Assembly (NCBI GenBank): GCA_905234755.1
Contig: CAJOIT010000006.1
Location: forward strand, 62,001 to 126,000
Length of the DNA stretch: 64,000 nt
Source of the DNA: an uncultured Bacteroidales bacterium
GTDB lineage: Bacteria > Bacteroidota > Bacteroidia > Bacteroidales > ML635J-15
Reading direction: 5' to 3'
Positions within the stretch are counted from its first letter, which is position 1. Each line of letters starts with the position of its first letter. Position numbers and translations under genes: made by a program. The notes beneath the pieces were generated by a model that saw only the letters and a program-made list of their open reading frames with translations, was not told where the DNA came from and searched no databases. Positions 1 to 9,104 of this stretch are shown in pieces.

Positions 1-1122
1 GACTACAACGCGACAATCAGATACCGCATTGCCGTTATGGGTAGTCAGCCGAACGATGTTCCTATTGCTATTTCGTCTGTAGCACCTGAATGCGAAGCAG
101 TACAGCAGCTTACAATGGTTACCGACACATTCGGCACTGTAACCCTGAACTGGCAGCCAGTTGAACTTGGTGACTACAATTCGGTTTCCTACCTCGTTTT
201 CAGCGACAACTCTGAAATTGCAATAGACACCACAGCAGAAACCACAATAACATTTGATGGACTTTCGGTTGGCGAACATTGCTACAATGTAAGGGCTATG
301 TTGGTAAGTAATTACACCTGCATATCGGATGCATCCGACACAGTATGTGCCGAAATACAGGAATACCCGTGCAACATGTACATCACAGTGGAATCCGAAA
401 GCGATGGAGAAGCTATTTATGTCGAATGGAACAACCCTGCTGATGTTGAATATTTCCGCATCACTAGGGACGACAATGCCGTGGATGAAATCCTGTACGA
501 TAACATTTTCATCGATTCGGATGTTGTTCCCGAAACCGACTACTGCTATACTGTAACTGGTTATCTTGATAACGATCTTTGCAACGAAATATCATCGTCA
601 ACCTGCATGAGGATAATACCTGGAATATGCGCAGTAGCACCTGTTTTGAAAGTTGAAGCAATCGGAAGTTCTGTTGCTCTCAACTGGACAGGAACTAGCG
701 ATGCGTTCAGCTACAAGGTTTACAGAAACGATGTGCCGATTGGAGTGACATCAGAAACCTCCTATTACGACAAGGTGGACTCTGCTTCATACTGCTGCTA
801 CAAGGTTAAGTCAATTTGCGAATACAGGATGGTAGCATTATCCAACGAGGAGTGCCTGTTTGTCGATGACATCACCGACTGGACAGAAAACAACCTGAGC
901 ATATACCCGAATCCGACCAACGATAAGTTCTTTATTAGTGGTTCTCAAATTGCAACTGTAAAGATATACAATGCTGTTGGTCAGATTGTTGCAGAAATCG
1001 AAAATGCCGAAACAGAACGCATAACCATTAACTGCCACGACTGGAATTCAGGTATTTACAATGTTTGGATAATCTCTAATGAAGGAGAATTGGCAACGAG
1101 GAAAGTAACGATATTTAGGTAG
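1..1122 (+). CDS. T9SS cargo protein with fibronectin III-like modules (5' end outside window)
   Basis: The reading frame is open from the first base of the window, so the N-terminus is missing; the visible part is 373 residues. It contains at least three fibronectin type III-like modules, each with a V-x-L-N-W or V-x-W-N strand followed by a Y-x-V/I-x-R/S strand (about 139-205, 412-470 and 673-735). From about 895 it ends in a type IX sorting domain: the motif IYPNPTND, a V-K-I-Y-N-A-V-G-Q strand, W-N-S-G-I-Y and a basic tail K-V-T-I-F-R. Such proteins are exported through Sec and then T9SS and are anchored on or released from the cell surface. The catalytic or adhesive part, if any, lies upstream of the window, so the substrate cannot be named. 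A porQ homologue elsewhere in the window agrees with a T9SS-positive cell. Confidence 0.85.
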   Translation, partial: DYNATIRYRIAVMGSQPNDVPIAISSVAPECEAVQQLTMVTDTFGTVTLNWQPVELGDYNSVSYLVFSDNSEIAIDTTAETTITFDGLSVGEHCYNVRAMLVSNYTCISDASDTVCAEIQEYPCNMYITVESESDGEAIYVEWNNPADVEYFRITRDDNAVDEILYDNIFIDSDVVPETDYCYTVTGYLDNDLCNEISSSTCMRIIPGICAVAPVLKVEAIGSSVALNWTGTSDAFSYKVYRNDVPIGVTSETSYYDKVDSASYCCYKVKSICEYRMVALSNEECLFVDDITDWTENNLSIYPNPTNDKFFISGSQIATVKIYNAVGQIVAEIENAETERITINCHDWNSGIYNVWIISNEGELATRKVTIFR

Positions 1123-1254
1123 ACGAAAAGGCCTAAAGGCTAATGTGCTAACAGTCTTGCTGTCCAACAGCCTGCAAGTCTGTACTACTGACCTTCTATA
1201 TGTTTCAATGGTATATACTGGGAAATTTTGCGGTCAACTTAAAAAAATTTTATC

Positions 1255-1262
1255 TAATTTTG
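1255..1262 (+). promoter_or_regulatory. Bacteroidota -7 element for purM
   Basis: TAATTTTG matches the TAnnTTTG -7 consensus of the primary sigma factor of this phylum and lies 20 bases before the purM start codon, so transcription should begin near 1269. Confidence 0.6.
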
Positions 1263-1282
1263 CATACTCAAAAATATAGGTT

Positions 1283-2452
1283 ATGCCCGATAATTTCAGA
1301 TATAATCAAAGGGGTGTTTCGGCCTCGAAGGAAGATGTCCATAATGCAATAAAGAACATCGACAAGGGCTTGTATCCCAAGTCGTTCTGCAAAATAATCC
1401 CCGACATTCTCTGCGGTGACAATGAATATTGCAACATTATGCATGCAGATGGCGCTGGCACAAAATCATCGCTGGCCTACATGTACTGGCGCGAAACTGG
1501 CGACCTTTCGGTATGGAAAGGAATAGCCATTGATGCTATCGTTATGAACACAGATGACCTACTTTGCGTTGGAGCAACCGACAACATATTGCTGTCATCA
1601 ACCATCGGCCGCAACAAAAGACTCATCCCTGGCGAAGTTATCTCAGCAATAATCAACGGCACACAGGAATTCTGCGACACAATGCGTCAGTTTGGTGTAA
1701 ACATTGTGCTTACCGGTGGCGAAACTGCCGATGTCGGCGACCTTGTTAGAACGGTAATTGTTGATTCCACAGTAACCTGCCGCATGAAACGCAGTGACTT
1801 GATAACCAACGAGAAAATCGGTGATGGAAATGTTATTGTGGGTCTTGCTTCATACGGACAAGCAAAGTATGAAACCTTCTACAACGGCGGTATGGGTAGC
1901 AACGGACTTACCTCAGCTCGCCACGATGTATTTGCCAAGTACCTTGCCGAAAAATATCCCGAAAGCTACGACAACGGCATACCGCAGGATCTTGTATATT
2001 CGGGCAAATGCCGCCTAACCGATAAGTTAGAAGACCCGTACAGCGATGCAGGAAAGCTAGTCCTCTCTCCTACCCGCACATACGCACCCGTAATCCGTGA
2101 AATCTTGAACCACTACAGGCATCAGATTAACGGAATTATACATTGCAGTGGTGGCGCTCAGACCAAGATTCTCAACTTCGTTGACAACCTGCATGTAGTG
2201 AAGGACAATATGTTCGAAACCCCGTTGTTGTTCAGGCTGATACAGGAACAAAGCGGTACCGACTGGCGCGAAATGTACAAGGTATTCAACATGGGACACC
2301 GCATGGAACTGTATGTTCCCGAAAGCATTGCCGAAGGTATAATCTCTATAAGCAAGAGCTTAGGCGTAGATGCAAAGGTGATTGGTCATTGCGAAAAATG
2401 CGAAGGCAAGAAACTGACAATCAAGTCGGATAAGGGAGAATTTACTTATTAA
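1283..2452 (+). CDS. purM: Phosphoribosylformylglycinamidine cyclo-ligase (AIR synthase)
   Basis: Makes aminoimidazole ribotide from formylglycinamidine ribotide with ATP, step five of purine synthesis, in the cytoplasm. The 389-residue protein has the PurM-type glycine-rich motif D-G-A-G-T-K near residue 57, an N-T-D-D-L motif near residue 89 (usual M-x-V-N-D), and T-G-G-E-T-A-D near residue 146. It is somewhat longer than the roughly 345-residue proteobacterial enzyme, as I recall for Bacteroidota versions. Its own promoter lies 20 bases upstream. prfA follows in the same direction after a 183-base spacer full of short dispersed repeats, so co-transcription is possible but not certain. Confidence 0.93.
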   Translation: MPDNFRYNQRGVSASKEDVHNAIKNIDKGLYPKSFCKIIPDILCGDNEYCNIMHADGAGTKSSLAYMYWRETGDLSVWKGIAIDAIVMNTDDLLCVGATDNILLSSTIGRNKRLIPGEVISAIINGTQEFCDTMRQFGVNIVLTGGETADVGDLVRTVIVDSTVTCRMKRSDLITNEKIGDGNVIVGLASYGQAKYETFYNGGMGSNGLTSARHDVFAKYLAEKYPESYDNGIPQDLVYSGKCRLTDKLEDPYSDAGKLVLSPTRTYAPVIREILNHYRHQINGIIHCSGGAQTKILNFVDNLHVVKDNMFETPLLFRLIQEQSGTDWREMYKVFNMGHRMELYVPESIAEGIISISKSLGVDAKVIGHCEKCEGKKLTIKSDKGEFTY

Positions 2453-2635
2453 TTGACAATGGATAATTGACAATGGGCGAAAAGCGGAACAGCAAGACAG
2501 CCAAACAGCTATGGCTGTTAGCCTGCAAGCCTGTTAGCCCAACCAAACATAGAAACAATTAGAAACGGCGTCAGCCACAGAAACTAGAAACTTAGAAACG
2601 GGCGTCAGCCCATAGAAACTTAGAAACATAAACTT
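2453..2635. repeat. Dispersed short-repeat spacer between purM and prfA
   Basis: This gap holds a TTGACAATGGATAATTGACAATG-type repeat (about 2454-2474), a GCTATGGCTGTTAGCC palindrome region (about 2510-2524) and several copies of an AGAAAC unit alternating with GGCGTCAGCC. The same AGAAAC/GGGCGNAGCCC family recurs at 13.0-13.3 kb and the AATTGACAATG family near 39.25 kb and 39.98 kb. No coding potential is visible. Confidence 0.6.
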
Positions 2636-3721
2636 ATGGCAAACAACTTAATATTAGAAAAACTCAAAGGCGTAAAGGCTCGATTCATCGAAGTTGGCAA
2701 AATGCTTACCGACCAGTCGATAATGTCCGACATGGACAAGTATGTAAAACTGAACAAGGAATACAAGGACTTGGAACCTATAATCGAAGCTTACGATGAA
2801 TACACCAACATGATTTCCAACATCGACAATGCCAAGTCGATACTCGCAACCGAAAAGGATGAGGAAATGCGCGAAATGGCAAAGATGGAAATCGATGAGC
2901 TTACCGCAAAGATAGACCCGATGGAAGAAAAGATAAAGCTTCTGCTTATCCCCAAAGATCCTGAGGACGAGAAGAATGCAATCGTGGAAATTCGCGGTGG
3001 CGCTGGTGGTGACGAAGCCAGCCTCTTTGCAGGCGAACTTATGCGCATGTACATGAAATACTGCGAAACAAAAGGATGGAAAACCGAAATCACCCGTGCA
3101 ACCGAAGGTACTGTCGGTGGCTACAAGGAAGTTGTTTTCACAGTTACCGGACATGGCGTTTACGGAATCTTGAAGTACGAATCTGGTGTTCACCGTGTAC
3201 AGCGTGTTCCGCAGACCGAAACACAAGGCCGTGTACATACATCGGCAGCATCGGTGGCAGTATTGCCCGAAGCCGACGAAGTCGACATCAAGATTAACCC
3301 GGCTGATATCAAGCGTGATGAGTTCTGTTCGTCGGGACCTGGCGGACAATCGGTTAATACCACTTACTCGGCTATTCGTCTTACCCATATTCCTACCGGA
3401 ATCGTGGTTACTTGCCAAGACGAGAAGTCGAAACTGAAAAACATTGAATCGGCAATGAAGGAACTTCGTACACGTTTGTACAACCTTGAATATCAAAAGT
3501 ATTTGGACGAGATTTCAAAGAAGCGCAAAACAATGGTTTCTACTGGCGACCGCTCGGCAAAGATTCGTACCTACAACTTCCCGCAAGGACGTGTTACCGA
3601 CCACCGCATCAACTACACCATGTACAATCTGCAGAACTTTATGCTCGGTGATATTCAGGAACTTATCGACCAGCTAATCATGGCCGAAAATGCAGAACGA
3701 CTGAAAGAAGCAAACGATTAA
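2636..3721 (+). CDS. prfA: Peptide chain release factor 1
   Basis: Class I release factor that reads UAA and UAG in the ribosomal A site and triggers hydrolysis of peptidyl-tRNA. The 361-residue protein is full length. The catalytic G-G-Q motif sits in S-S-G-P-G-G-Q-S-V-N-T-T near residue 239, and the tripeptide region of domain 2 reads V-P-Q-T-E-T before G-R-V-H-T-S, as in RF1 (P-x-T) rather than RF2 (SPF). There is no sign of a programmed frameshift, which is expected because that is an RF2 feature. The long antisense reading frame inside it is a codon-bias shadow. Confidence 0.96.
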   Translation: MANNLILEKLKGVKARFIEVGKMLTDQSIMSDMDKYVKLNKEYKDLEPIIEAYDEYTNMISNIDNAKSILATEKDEEMREMAKMEIDELTAKIDPMEEKIKLLLIPKDPEDEKNAIVEIRGGAGGDEASLFAGELMRMYMKYCETKGWKTEITRATEGTVGGYKEVVFTVTGHGVYGILKYESGVHRVQRVPQTETQGRVHTSAASVAVLPEADEVDIKINPADIKRDEFCSSGPGGQSVNTTYSAIRLTHIPTGIVVTCQDEKSKLKNIESAMKELRTRLYNLEYQKYLDEISKKRKTMVSTGDRSAKIRTYNFPQGRVTDHRINYTMYNLQNFMLGDIQELIDQLIMAENAERLKEAND

Positions 3722-3743
3722 ACTATATTTTTCAAAATATAGT
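3722..3743 (+). other. 22-base palindrome after prfA
   Basis: ACTATATTTT and AAAATATAGT face each other across two bases, directly after the prfA stop codon. There is no following T-run on either strand, so a classical terminator is doubtful. It could be an RNA-stabilising hairpin or a protein-binding palindrome. Confidence 0.45.
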
Positions 3744-3767
3744 TGCATAGTGTAATTAAAAAATATT

Positions 3768-3775
3768 TAAATTTG
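3768..3775 (+). promoter_or_regulatory. -7 element for the TPR gene
   Basis: TAAATTTG fits TAnnTTTG and lies 30 bases before the start codon at 3805. It makes the TPR-ribD-CPBP group a transcription unit separate from prfA. Confidence 0.6.
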
Positions 3776-3804
3776 CCGAATAGTATTCAAAGCCATAAAA
3801 TTGT

Positions 3805-4833
3805 ATGAGATTAAACATTGCCATACTGATTACATTTGTGCTGGCTACTACCACAGCATACTCGCAGAGCGAAGAAGCTCTCCTGTCAAACGGATTGTTC
3901 GCCTTCAACAACGACAATTACATGCAGACAATAAACGACCTGTCGAAATATGTTGAAATCAACACAGAAAATGCTTTAGCCTACAATACTCTCGGCAAGG
4001 CATACGCAGCATTTGGCAATCTCGACAAGGCCATGATAAATTTCCAGATGGCAATAAAGGTTGACCCCAAATACTATGAAGCGGTTAAGAATCTCGGCTA
4101 TGTTTACTACGATGAAGGCGACTTCAACAAGGCAATAAGCCTGTTTGAAAACGCAATAAAGATTAATTCAAAGTACGACACAGCCTACAATGCTCTCGGA
4201 AACGCATACGATGAACTGAAAAACTATAAGAAAGCAATATCATACTATTCAAAAGCTGTAGCAATCAGTTCATTATACGATGGAGCATACAACAACTTAG
4301 GACTGGCATATTCGCACAACGGAAACTATGAAAAGGCTTTGGAAAGTTGCAAGAAGGCTCTCGAAATCAATCCGCGCAACGATGATGCCTACAATGCTAT
4401 CGGCGTAATATACGAAGACCAAGGAGAATATGTTGAGGCTATTGAGTGGTTCAAGAAGGCAATAGAAGTCAATAAGGACAATGCCGATGCATACAACAAC
4501 CTCGGCGTTGCATACTATTATTCGGACGATGTAAAAGGCGAAAGCAAAGCCGTTAAAAATTACCTCAAGGCTCTCGAACTGAATCCAGACAACATTGATT
4601 CGTACAACAACCTTGGTGCTGCATATTTCTCGACAAATCCGACCAAGGCAATGGAATACTACAACAAGGCATTGAGTATCAACCCAAACCATGTCGACAC
4701 CAACTACAACATCGGCAAACTCTACATGTCGATGAACCAGGAAGCCGATGCAATAGCACATTTCCGCCGTGCAGCAAGCGCAGGTCAGGAACTTAGCCAG
4801 AAAGAACTTAAGCAAAGAGGACTCGACTGGTAA
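3805..4833 (+). CDS. Exported tetratricopeptide-repeat protein
   Basis: The 342-residue protein starts with a signal peptide of about 20 residues ending A-Y-S-Q, so it is exported to the periplasm. The rest is about nine consecutive TPR units of 34 residues with the usual A-Y-N-x-L-G and A-I-x-x-F/Y-x-K-A-I/L signatures (about residues 23-330). TPR arrays bind protein partners; no enzyme domain is present. Only six bases separate its stop from ribD, so the two are probably co-transcribed, although no functional link to riboflavin synthesis is evident. Confidence 0.85.
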   Translation: MRLNIAILITFVLATTTAYSQSEEALLSNGLFAFNNDNYMQTINDLSKYVEINTENALAYNTLGKAYAAFGNLDKAMINFQMAIKVDPKYYEAVKNLGYVYYDEGDFNKAISLFENAIKINSKYDTAYNALGNAYDELKNYKKAISYYSKAVAISSLYDGAYNNLGLAYSHNGNYEKALESCKKALEINPRNDDAYNAIGVIYEDQGEYVEAIEWFKKAIEVNKDNADAYNNLGVAYYYSDDVKGESKAVKNYLKALELNPDNIDSYNNLGAAYFSTNPTKAMEYYNKALSINPNHVDTNYNIGKLYMSMNQEADAIAHFRRAASAGQELSQKELKQRGLDW

Positions 4834-4839
4834 TCCACA

Positions 4840-5892
4840 ATGGACGAAATCTACATGAGACGGTGCATCGAACTCGCAAAATGCGGGTTCGGAACGGCAT
4901 CTCCCAACCCTATGGTTGGTGCGGTTATCGTACACAACGGCAAAATCATTGGCGAAGGTTGGCATCGTCGATGTGGCGAAGCTCACGCCGAAGTAAATGC
5001 CGTTAATTCCGTGAAGGACAAATCATTGCTCAAGGAATCCACAATATATGTATCGCTTGAACCATGTGCGCATGTAGGACGGACACCCGCCTGCGCCGAC
5101 ATGCTAATACGCGAAGGCATTCCAAAAGTCGTAGTCGGCAGCATCGACCCGTTTGAAAAGGTGGCAGGAAAAGGAATTGGAAAACTGAAGAATGTTGGAG
5201 TTGATGTTAAAATTGGCGTTCTGAAACATGAATGCGACTGGCTGAACCGCAGATTCTTCACCTACCACACAAAGCGCAGACCTTATATTATATTGAAATG
5301 GGCACAAACCGCTGATGGATTTATTGATAACTTTCGCTCAGATAGCACTCAAAAGCCATTGAAAATCACAAATATATATTTCGACAGGCTTGTCCACAAA
5401 TGGCGCACAGAGGAAGATGCCATTTTGGTAGGCACGCGAACCGCCCTGCTCGACAATCCACAGCTGACCGCCCGCCTTTGGTCGGGCAGAAATCCAGTGC
5501 GAGTATGCATTGACCGTGAACTAAAAGTTCCTGCATCAAGCAAAATTTTTGATGGTCAGGCAAAAACAATAATAATCAATGGTAGCAATGAAGATACAAA
5601 AGACAACTTGATTTTCTGCAAGGCAAATTTCTCCGAAAACATTGTTCCTCAAATACTTGACATATTGTACCACAACGAAATCCAGTCGGTAATTGTCGAA
5701 GGTGGTGCTCAGACAATAAATTCATTTCTCACACTCGGACTATGGGATGAAGCAAGGATTTTCACCAACGACGACAAAATTGGAACAGGAGTAAAAGCAC
5801 CACGATTAAATCATCCCATTGCAGAATCAGAAACCAAAGGCGGAATAACTCTTAATTATCACTACAATACCGATTATTATGTTCAATCGTGA
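4840..5892 (+). CDS. ribD: Bifunctional riboflavin biosynthesis deaminase/reductase
   Basis: Carries out two steps of riboflavin synthesis: deamination of the diaminopyrimidine intermediate and NADPH-dependent reduction of its ribose. The N-terminal deaminase domain shows the zinc site H-A-E (near residue 49) and P-C-A-H-x-G-R-T-P-A-C (from about residue 74). The reductase domain begins near R-R-P-Y-I-I-L-K-W-A-Q-T-A-D-G (residue 146) and contains V-E-G-G-A near residue 287. Total length 350 residues is usual. The last 14 bases overlap the start of the next gene in another frame, a sign of translational coupling. Confidence 0.94.
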   Translation: MDEIYMRRCIELAKCGFGTASPNPMVGAVIVHNGKIIGEGWHRRCGEAHAEVNAVNSVKDKSLLKESTIYVSLEPCAHVGRTPACADMLIREGIPKVVVGSIDPFEKVAGKGIGKLKNVGVDVKIGVLKHECDWLNRRFFTYHTKRRPYIILKWAQTADGFIDNFRSDSTQKPLKITNIYFDRLVHKWRTEEDAILVGTRTALLDNPQLTARLWSGRNPVRVCIDRELKVPASSKIFDGQAKTIIINGSNEDTKDNLIFCKANFSENIVPQILDILYHNEIQSVIVEGGAQTINSFLTLGLWDEARIFTNDDKIGTGVKAPRLNHPIAESETKGGITLNYHYNTDYYVQS

Positions 5893-6742
5893 ATTGTCGC
5901 CATTGGGTAAGTTGCTGGCAATAATACTTTGTCTGTGCTTTGGCTTTATGCTAAACACATTGGCTATAGGCTTATTGTACGGATATATGCAGGATGGTGT
6001 CGCCTACAAGTTGTTGCTTGTTTTGTCATCTGTATTGTCGTTTGGACTGCCAGCCCTGCTTGCAGCATGGTTCATTGGCAATGGAGAATCGCAATTTCGG
6101 TTTCTTGGCATGACCGAAAGTCCCAAATTCACGAAGTACCTCCTCGCCTTTGTGTTCATGCTTGCGATAATGCCTGCTATCGAGTTTATTTCAAGCCTGA
6201 ATGCCTGTTATAGTTTCCCCGATGCGCTTAAAGGCTTGGAAGAATATTTCCGCAACACCGACTCCCGTGCGATACAAGCCACACAAAGAGCTCTCGCAAC
6301 TGATGGCTACGGTGGTTATTTGCTGAACCTCATCGCTTTAGCCATAACTCCAGCTATCTGTGAAGAAATGTTTTTCCGTGGAGTTCTGCAAAAATACCTC
6401 TGCGGTACAATAAAAAGCAAGCACATTGCAATATTGCTGACAGCGATTATTTTTTCAGCAATACACATGCAATTTTCAGGATTATTACCACGATTTATTC
6501 TCGGTGCTGTACTCGGATATTTATTTTATTCATCGGGGTCATTATGGTTGTCGATTGTCGCCCATGCCACCAATAACGCTTTGGTTGTCAGCGCAGTCTT
6601 TTTCTTTGATGCCGATGTAAGTGCAACGCCAGACCTCAGCGCATATACAAATGTGTGGTGGATAGTAGCAATCGTGATTGGACTTGCAATAGCAGTGCTT
6701 GTTGGCAGACAAATTTTCGGCAGAAACAGATTTGATAAATAA
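5879..6742 (+). CDS. CPBP-family intramembrane metalloprotease
   Basis: A polytopic membrane protein of 287 residues with about eight hydrophobic segments. It shows the three signatures of the CPBP (CAAX protease/bacteriocin-processing, Rce1-like) family: E-E-M-F-F-R-G near residue 161 (E-E-x-x-x-R), F-S-A-I-H near residue 197 (F-x-x-x-H) and H-A-T-N-N near residue 229. Family members cleave peptides or prenylated proteins within the membrane; in bacteria many substrates are unknown. It overlaps ribD by 14 bases. The substrate cannot be inferred from the context. Confidence 0.88.
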   Translation: MFNRELSPLGKLLAIILCLCFGFMLNTLAIGLLYGYMQDGVAYKLLLVLSSVLSFGLPALLAAWFIGNGESQFRFLGMTESPKFTKYLLAFVFMLAIMPAIEFISSLNACYSFPDALKGLEEYFRNTDSRAIQATQRALATDGYGGYLLNLIALAITPAICEEMFFRGVLQKYLCGTIKSKHIAILLTAIIFSAIHMQFSGLLPRFILGAVLGYLFYSSGSLWLSIVAHATNNALVVSAVFFFDADVSATPDLSAYTNVWWIVAIVIGLAIAVLVGRQIFGRNRFDK

Positions 6743-6769
6743 TAATTTTATTTAATTAGCAAAAAAATG

Positions 6770-6777
6770 TATTTTTG
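6770..6777 (+). promoter_or_regulatory. -7 element before the membrane-protein gene
   Basis: TATTTTTG fits TAnnTTTG. With a start near 6784 it gives a leader of about 80 bases before the ATG at 6866. Confidence 0.55.
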
Positions 6778-6865
6778 CGTCGAAATTGGTGTATTGCGCT
6801 AAAGCAGGTTCACGCTGTACTACCAAATAATTTTGAATCTGCTAAAATTTAAACAAAAAACATAT

Positions 6866-7645
6866 ATGAGTTTTATAGAAAGACTTAATGAATCTGCAAT
6901 CACAAACATTCCAGATCTTATTAATCTGCATCACAGCAACCCACTAGGTATTAATCCGTTGGGCCTTTTGATATTTATTTTCATTATGGCAGCATTAATG
7001 GAATTAGTAAATTTCCATATTAGATACAGAGACAGATCAAAATTTTATCCAATTCTGTACACTTTGTTTGGAATAACCTTGATTTCAATCTATTACTACT
7101 GCTTTATGAGCGACCTGCCAATAGTTAACAGATGGGGTGAAAAGCCATGTATCGGCTGGTTCTGCGACTACGATGTAGTTGGCGACTGGGGACTTACAAT
7201 TCTCGGACTTGTAGGTCTTGTCCTAGTAGTTTACTGGATGATTTGCGCTGTAATGCAGGTAACGGCCGAAATGTCGGTTCATGCAGGACTTAGCGAAGGC
7301 AAGAAGTGGAAAGAATGGAAATGGGGAACCGTTGTTGCTCTTGCAGGACTTGCAGCAAGCGTAATTGTTTACATTGCAAAAGCTTCTCCAGCAGCATGTT
7401 CATGGACATTGCTTGGTAGCCAGATAGTAATGTTGCTGTTCTGCCTTGTGAAATTGGTTCTCGACTGCGTACGCGCTAAGAACGCATGGGGCGTAGCAAT
7501 AGCATTAGTATTCTTCCTAGGTATCGAAGCTGTGATAATGCTTTCGATAGAATGCATGTATGGCGCACTCGTATTCTGCGTTGCAATTCTCGGAGCATTT
7601 GCATCGGCAAAGGCAAGAAAGAAAAAACCGAAAAACAAGAAATAA
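6866..7645 (+). CDS. Polytopic membrane protein of unknown function
   Basis: I do not recognise a named family. From the ATG at 6866 (preferred over an upstream TTG at 6833) the protein has 259 residues, about six hydrophobic segments and a very basic tail (K-A-R-K-K-K-P-K-N-K-K). Hydrophobic stretches begin after about 30 residues, so there is no cleavable signal peptide. It is transcribed alone from its own promoter and ends at a strong bidirectional terminator shared with the oppositely oriented 7.7-12.8 kb operon. Confidence 0.75.
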   Translation: MSFIERLNESAITNIPDLINLHHSNPLGINPLGLLIFIFIMAALMELVNFHIRYRDRSKFYPILYTLFGITLISIYYYCFMSDLPIVNRWGEKPCIGWFCDYDVVGDWGLTILGLVGLVLVVYWMICAVMQVTAEMSVHAGLSEGKKWKEWKWGTVVALAGLAASVIVYIAKASPAACSWTLLGSQIVMLLFCLVKLVLDCVRAKNAWGVAIALVFFLGIEAVIMLSIECMYGALVFCVAILGAFASAKARKKKPKNKK

Positions 7646-7651
7646 CAACAC

Positions 7652-7684
7652 AAAAAAAGGAGCTGAAAATCAGCTCCTTTTTTG
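7652..7684. terminator. Bidirectional rho-independent terminator
   Basis: AAAGGAGCTG and CAGCTCCTTT form a ten-base-pair stem with a five-base loop, flanked by an A-run on the left and a T-run on the right. It can stop transcription from both convergent genes, which end at 7645 and 7685. Confidence 0.85.
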
Positions 7685-9097
7685 TTATCCTAAGAGGTTT
7701 TCCCTTATGAATTCCTCGTGTCCTTTTGTAACTCCAAAGTATATCATCTTCAGTGCAGCAAAAGGACGAATCTGTTTTTCATACTCTGCTAGTTCTTTTT
7801 GATTATCAGTACCATAGTATTCGCGTAGGAATATTTCCCAAACTTCCTGCATCTTTTCGTTGCCGATATGGTACAATCGCATTGTTATCTCATCCAGATT
7901 GCATTTCGAAATCCAATATGTCATTCCGAGGTCGAACAAAGGATTGCCATAGCAGAAATCACCGAGGTCAATCCACATATTGCCAAGACTTGATGTTAGT
8001 ATGTTACCGATGTGCAAATCGCCATGGAGACAAGTCGTTGCCGACGGTACGCTTTTCACAAAGTCGAGAACTTTTGTCTTCTCATCGTCGGTGAAAAACG
8101 AAGTGTTTTTTACAGCTTGGCTTATTCGATCGGTTACCGACGGGAAGACTGCTGGATTGCAAAGTGTGGAATGTAACTGCTTGCACATTCTAGCAAAGTT
8201 AACCGCATAATATTCGGTAACTTCTGGATTTTCGGATATAGCCCTTGCAAACGATTTCTTATCTACTACGCGGGCAAACTCGCATCCTACCCTCTTTCCA
8301 TCGGTTACAAAGCGTCCTGCCAATGGTGTAGGCAGTCCCATACGGAAAACATTCTTTGCTGTACGAAGTTCACGCAAAGGCTGTTCTGGCGATACAGTTT
8401 CGGCATATAGTTTTATCATTGTACGACCGCCATTGTGGTTGTAGCTCATTGCATTGTAACCCTCACCACTATGCTCATATTCAGCAAGGTCTATTTTCAC
8501 TGGCTCTCCGTAATCCTTCTTGCCGAAAGTCTTTTCTACTAGCATCACAAATTCCCTGTATGCAGGTGTTCCTGCGAGGTCGAACAAAGCTTCGGCCAGT
8601 TTGTGATAGCGCCATTCATGGTCGGATTTGCCGTTTGGAGCATGGAAAATCTTCCACAAGTCATCGCCTATTCTCTCGTAGTCGCGGGCAATAGCTCGCA
8701 TGTTCGAAAGTTTGTCGCCCATAGCAACAATCTTGGCGTCGTACGGAGCATTTGCAAGTCGTACAATTGCCGCTTGTTTACGCTCTATCCAAGAATCCTT
8801 TTCAGAAAATCCATTTGCGAACTTATCGCTCTCGGCTTCAACTAGTGACGCAATCCTGTCACCGAATTCGGAACGCAGTTGCTCTAAGGTAACATCGGTA
8901 TCTTCTATAGTATCGTGCAAAGCTGCTGCAGCAAGAATCTCCTGGTCGGATGTTATTGTTGCTGCAATCTCAACTGCCTCCATCAGATGCACAGAATACG
9001 GGAAACCCTTGCCTCTACGCTCGGTGTTTGCGTGCGCATCTATTGCAAAGTGAATTGCCTTGTCGAGAATGGAAGTATCAATATATTTGTTTGCCAT
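7685..9097 (-). CDS. Alarmone-hydrolase-type HD domain fused to an aminoglycoside/choline-kinase-type phosphotransferase
   Basis: The 470-residue protein has two parts. Residues 1-150 match the HD hydrolase domain of RelA/SpoT and MESH1 proteins: H37, the H61-D62-x-x-E65-D66 cluster in A-L-H-D-T-I-E-D-T, and D128 in G-D-K-L-S-N-M-R, so all metal and catalytic positions are kept and (p)ppGpp-type hydrolysis is plausible. Residues about 215-460 match the APH/choline-kinase fold: H-G-D-L-H-I-G-N (residues 358-365) is the catalytic loop and D-L-G-D (377-380) the metal-binding position. The gene is the last of a five-gene operon and starts seven bases after the alarmone-synthetase gene. I know both families; their fusion in one chain with this operon context is unfamiliar to me. 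The substrate of the kinase part is unknown. Confidence 0.82.
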   Translation of the reverse strand: MANKYIDTSILDKAIHFAIDAHANTERRGKGFPYSVHLMEAVEIAATITSDQEILAAAALHDTIEDTDVTLEQLRSEFGDRIASLVEAESDKFANGFSEKDSWIERKQAAIVRLANAPYDAKIVAMGDKLSNMRAIARDYERIGDDLWKIFHAPNGKSDHEWRYHKLAEALFDLAGTPAYREFVMLVEKTFGKKDYGEPVKIDLAEYEHSGEGYNAMSYNHNGGRTMIKLYAETVSPEQPLRELRTAKNVFRMGLPTPLAGRFVTDGKRVGCEFARVVDKKSFARAISENPEVTEYYAVNFARMCKQLHSTLCNPAVFPSVTDRISQAVKNTSFFTDDEKTKVLDFVKSVPSATTCLHGDLHIGNILTSSLGNMWIDLGDFCYGNPLFDLGMTYWISKCNLDEITMRLYHIGNEKMQEVWEIFLREYYGTDNQKELAEYEKQIRPFAALKMIYFGVTKGHEEFIRENLLG

Positions 9098-9104
9098 AAA
9101 GATC

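Noticed and set aside
2654..3496. 280-codon open frame antisense to prfA
   Set aside because: Shadow of the strongly biased prfA codons; no promoter or start context; prfA itself is certain.
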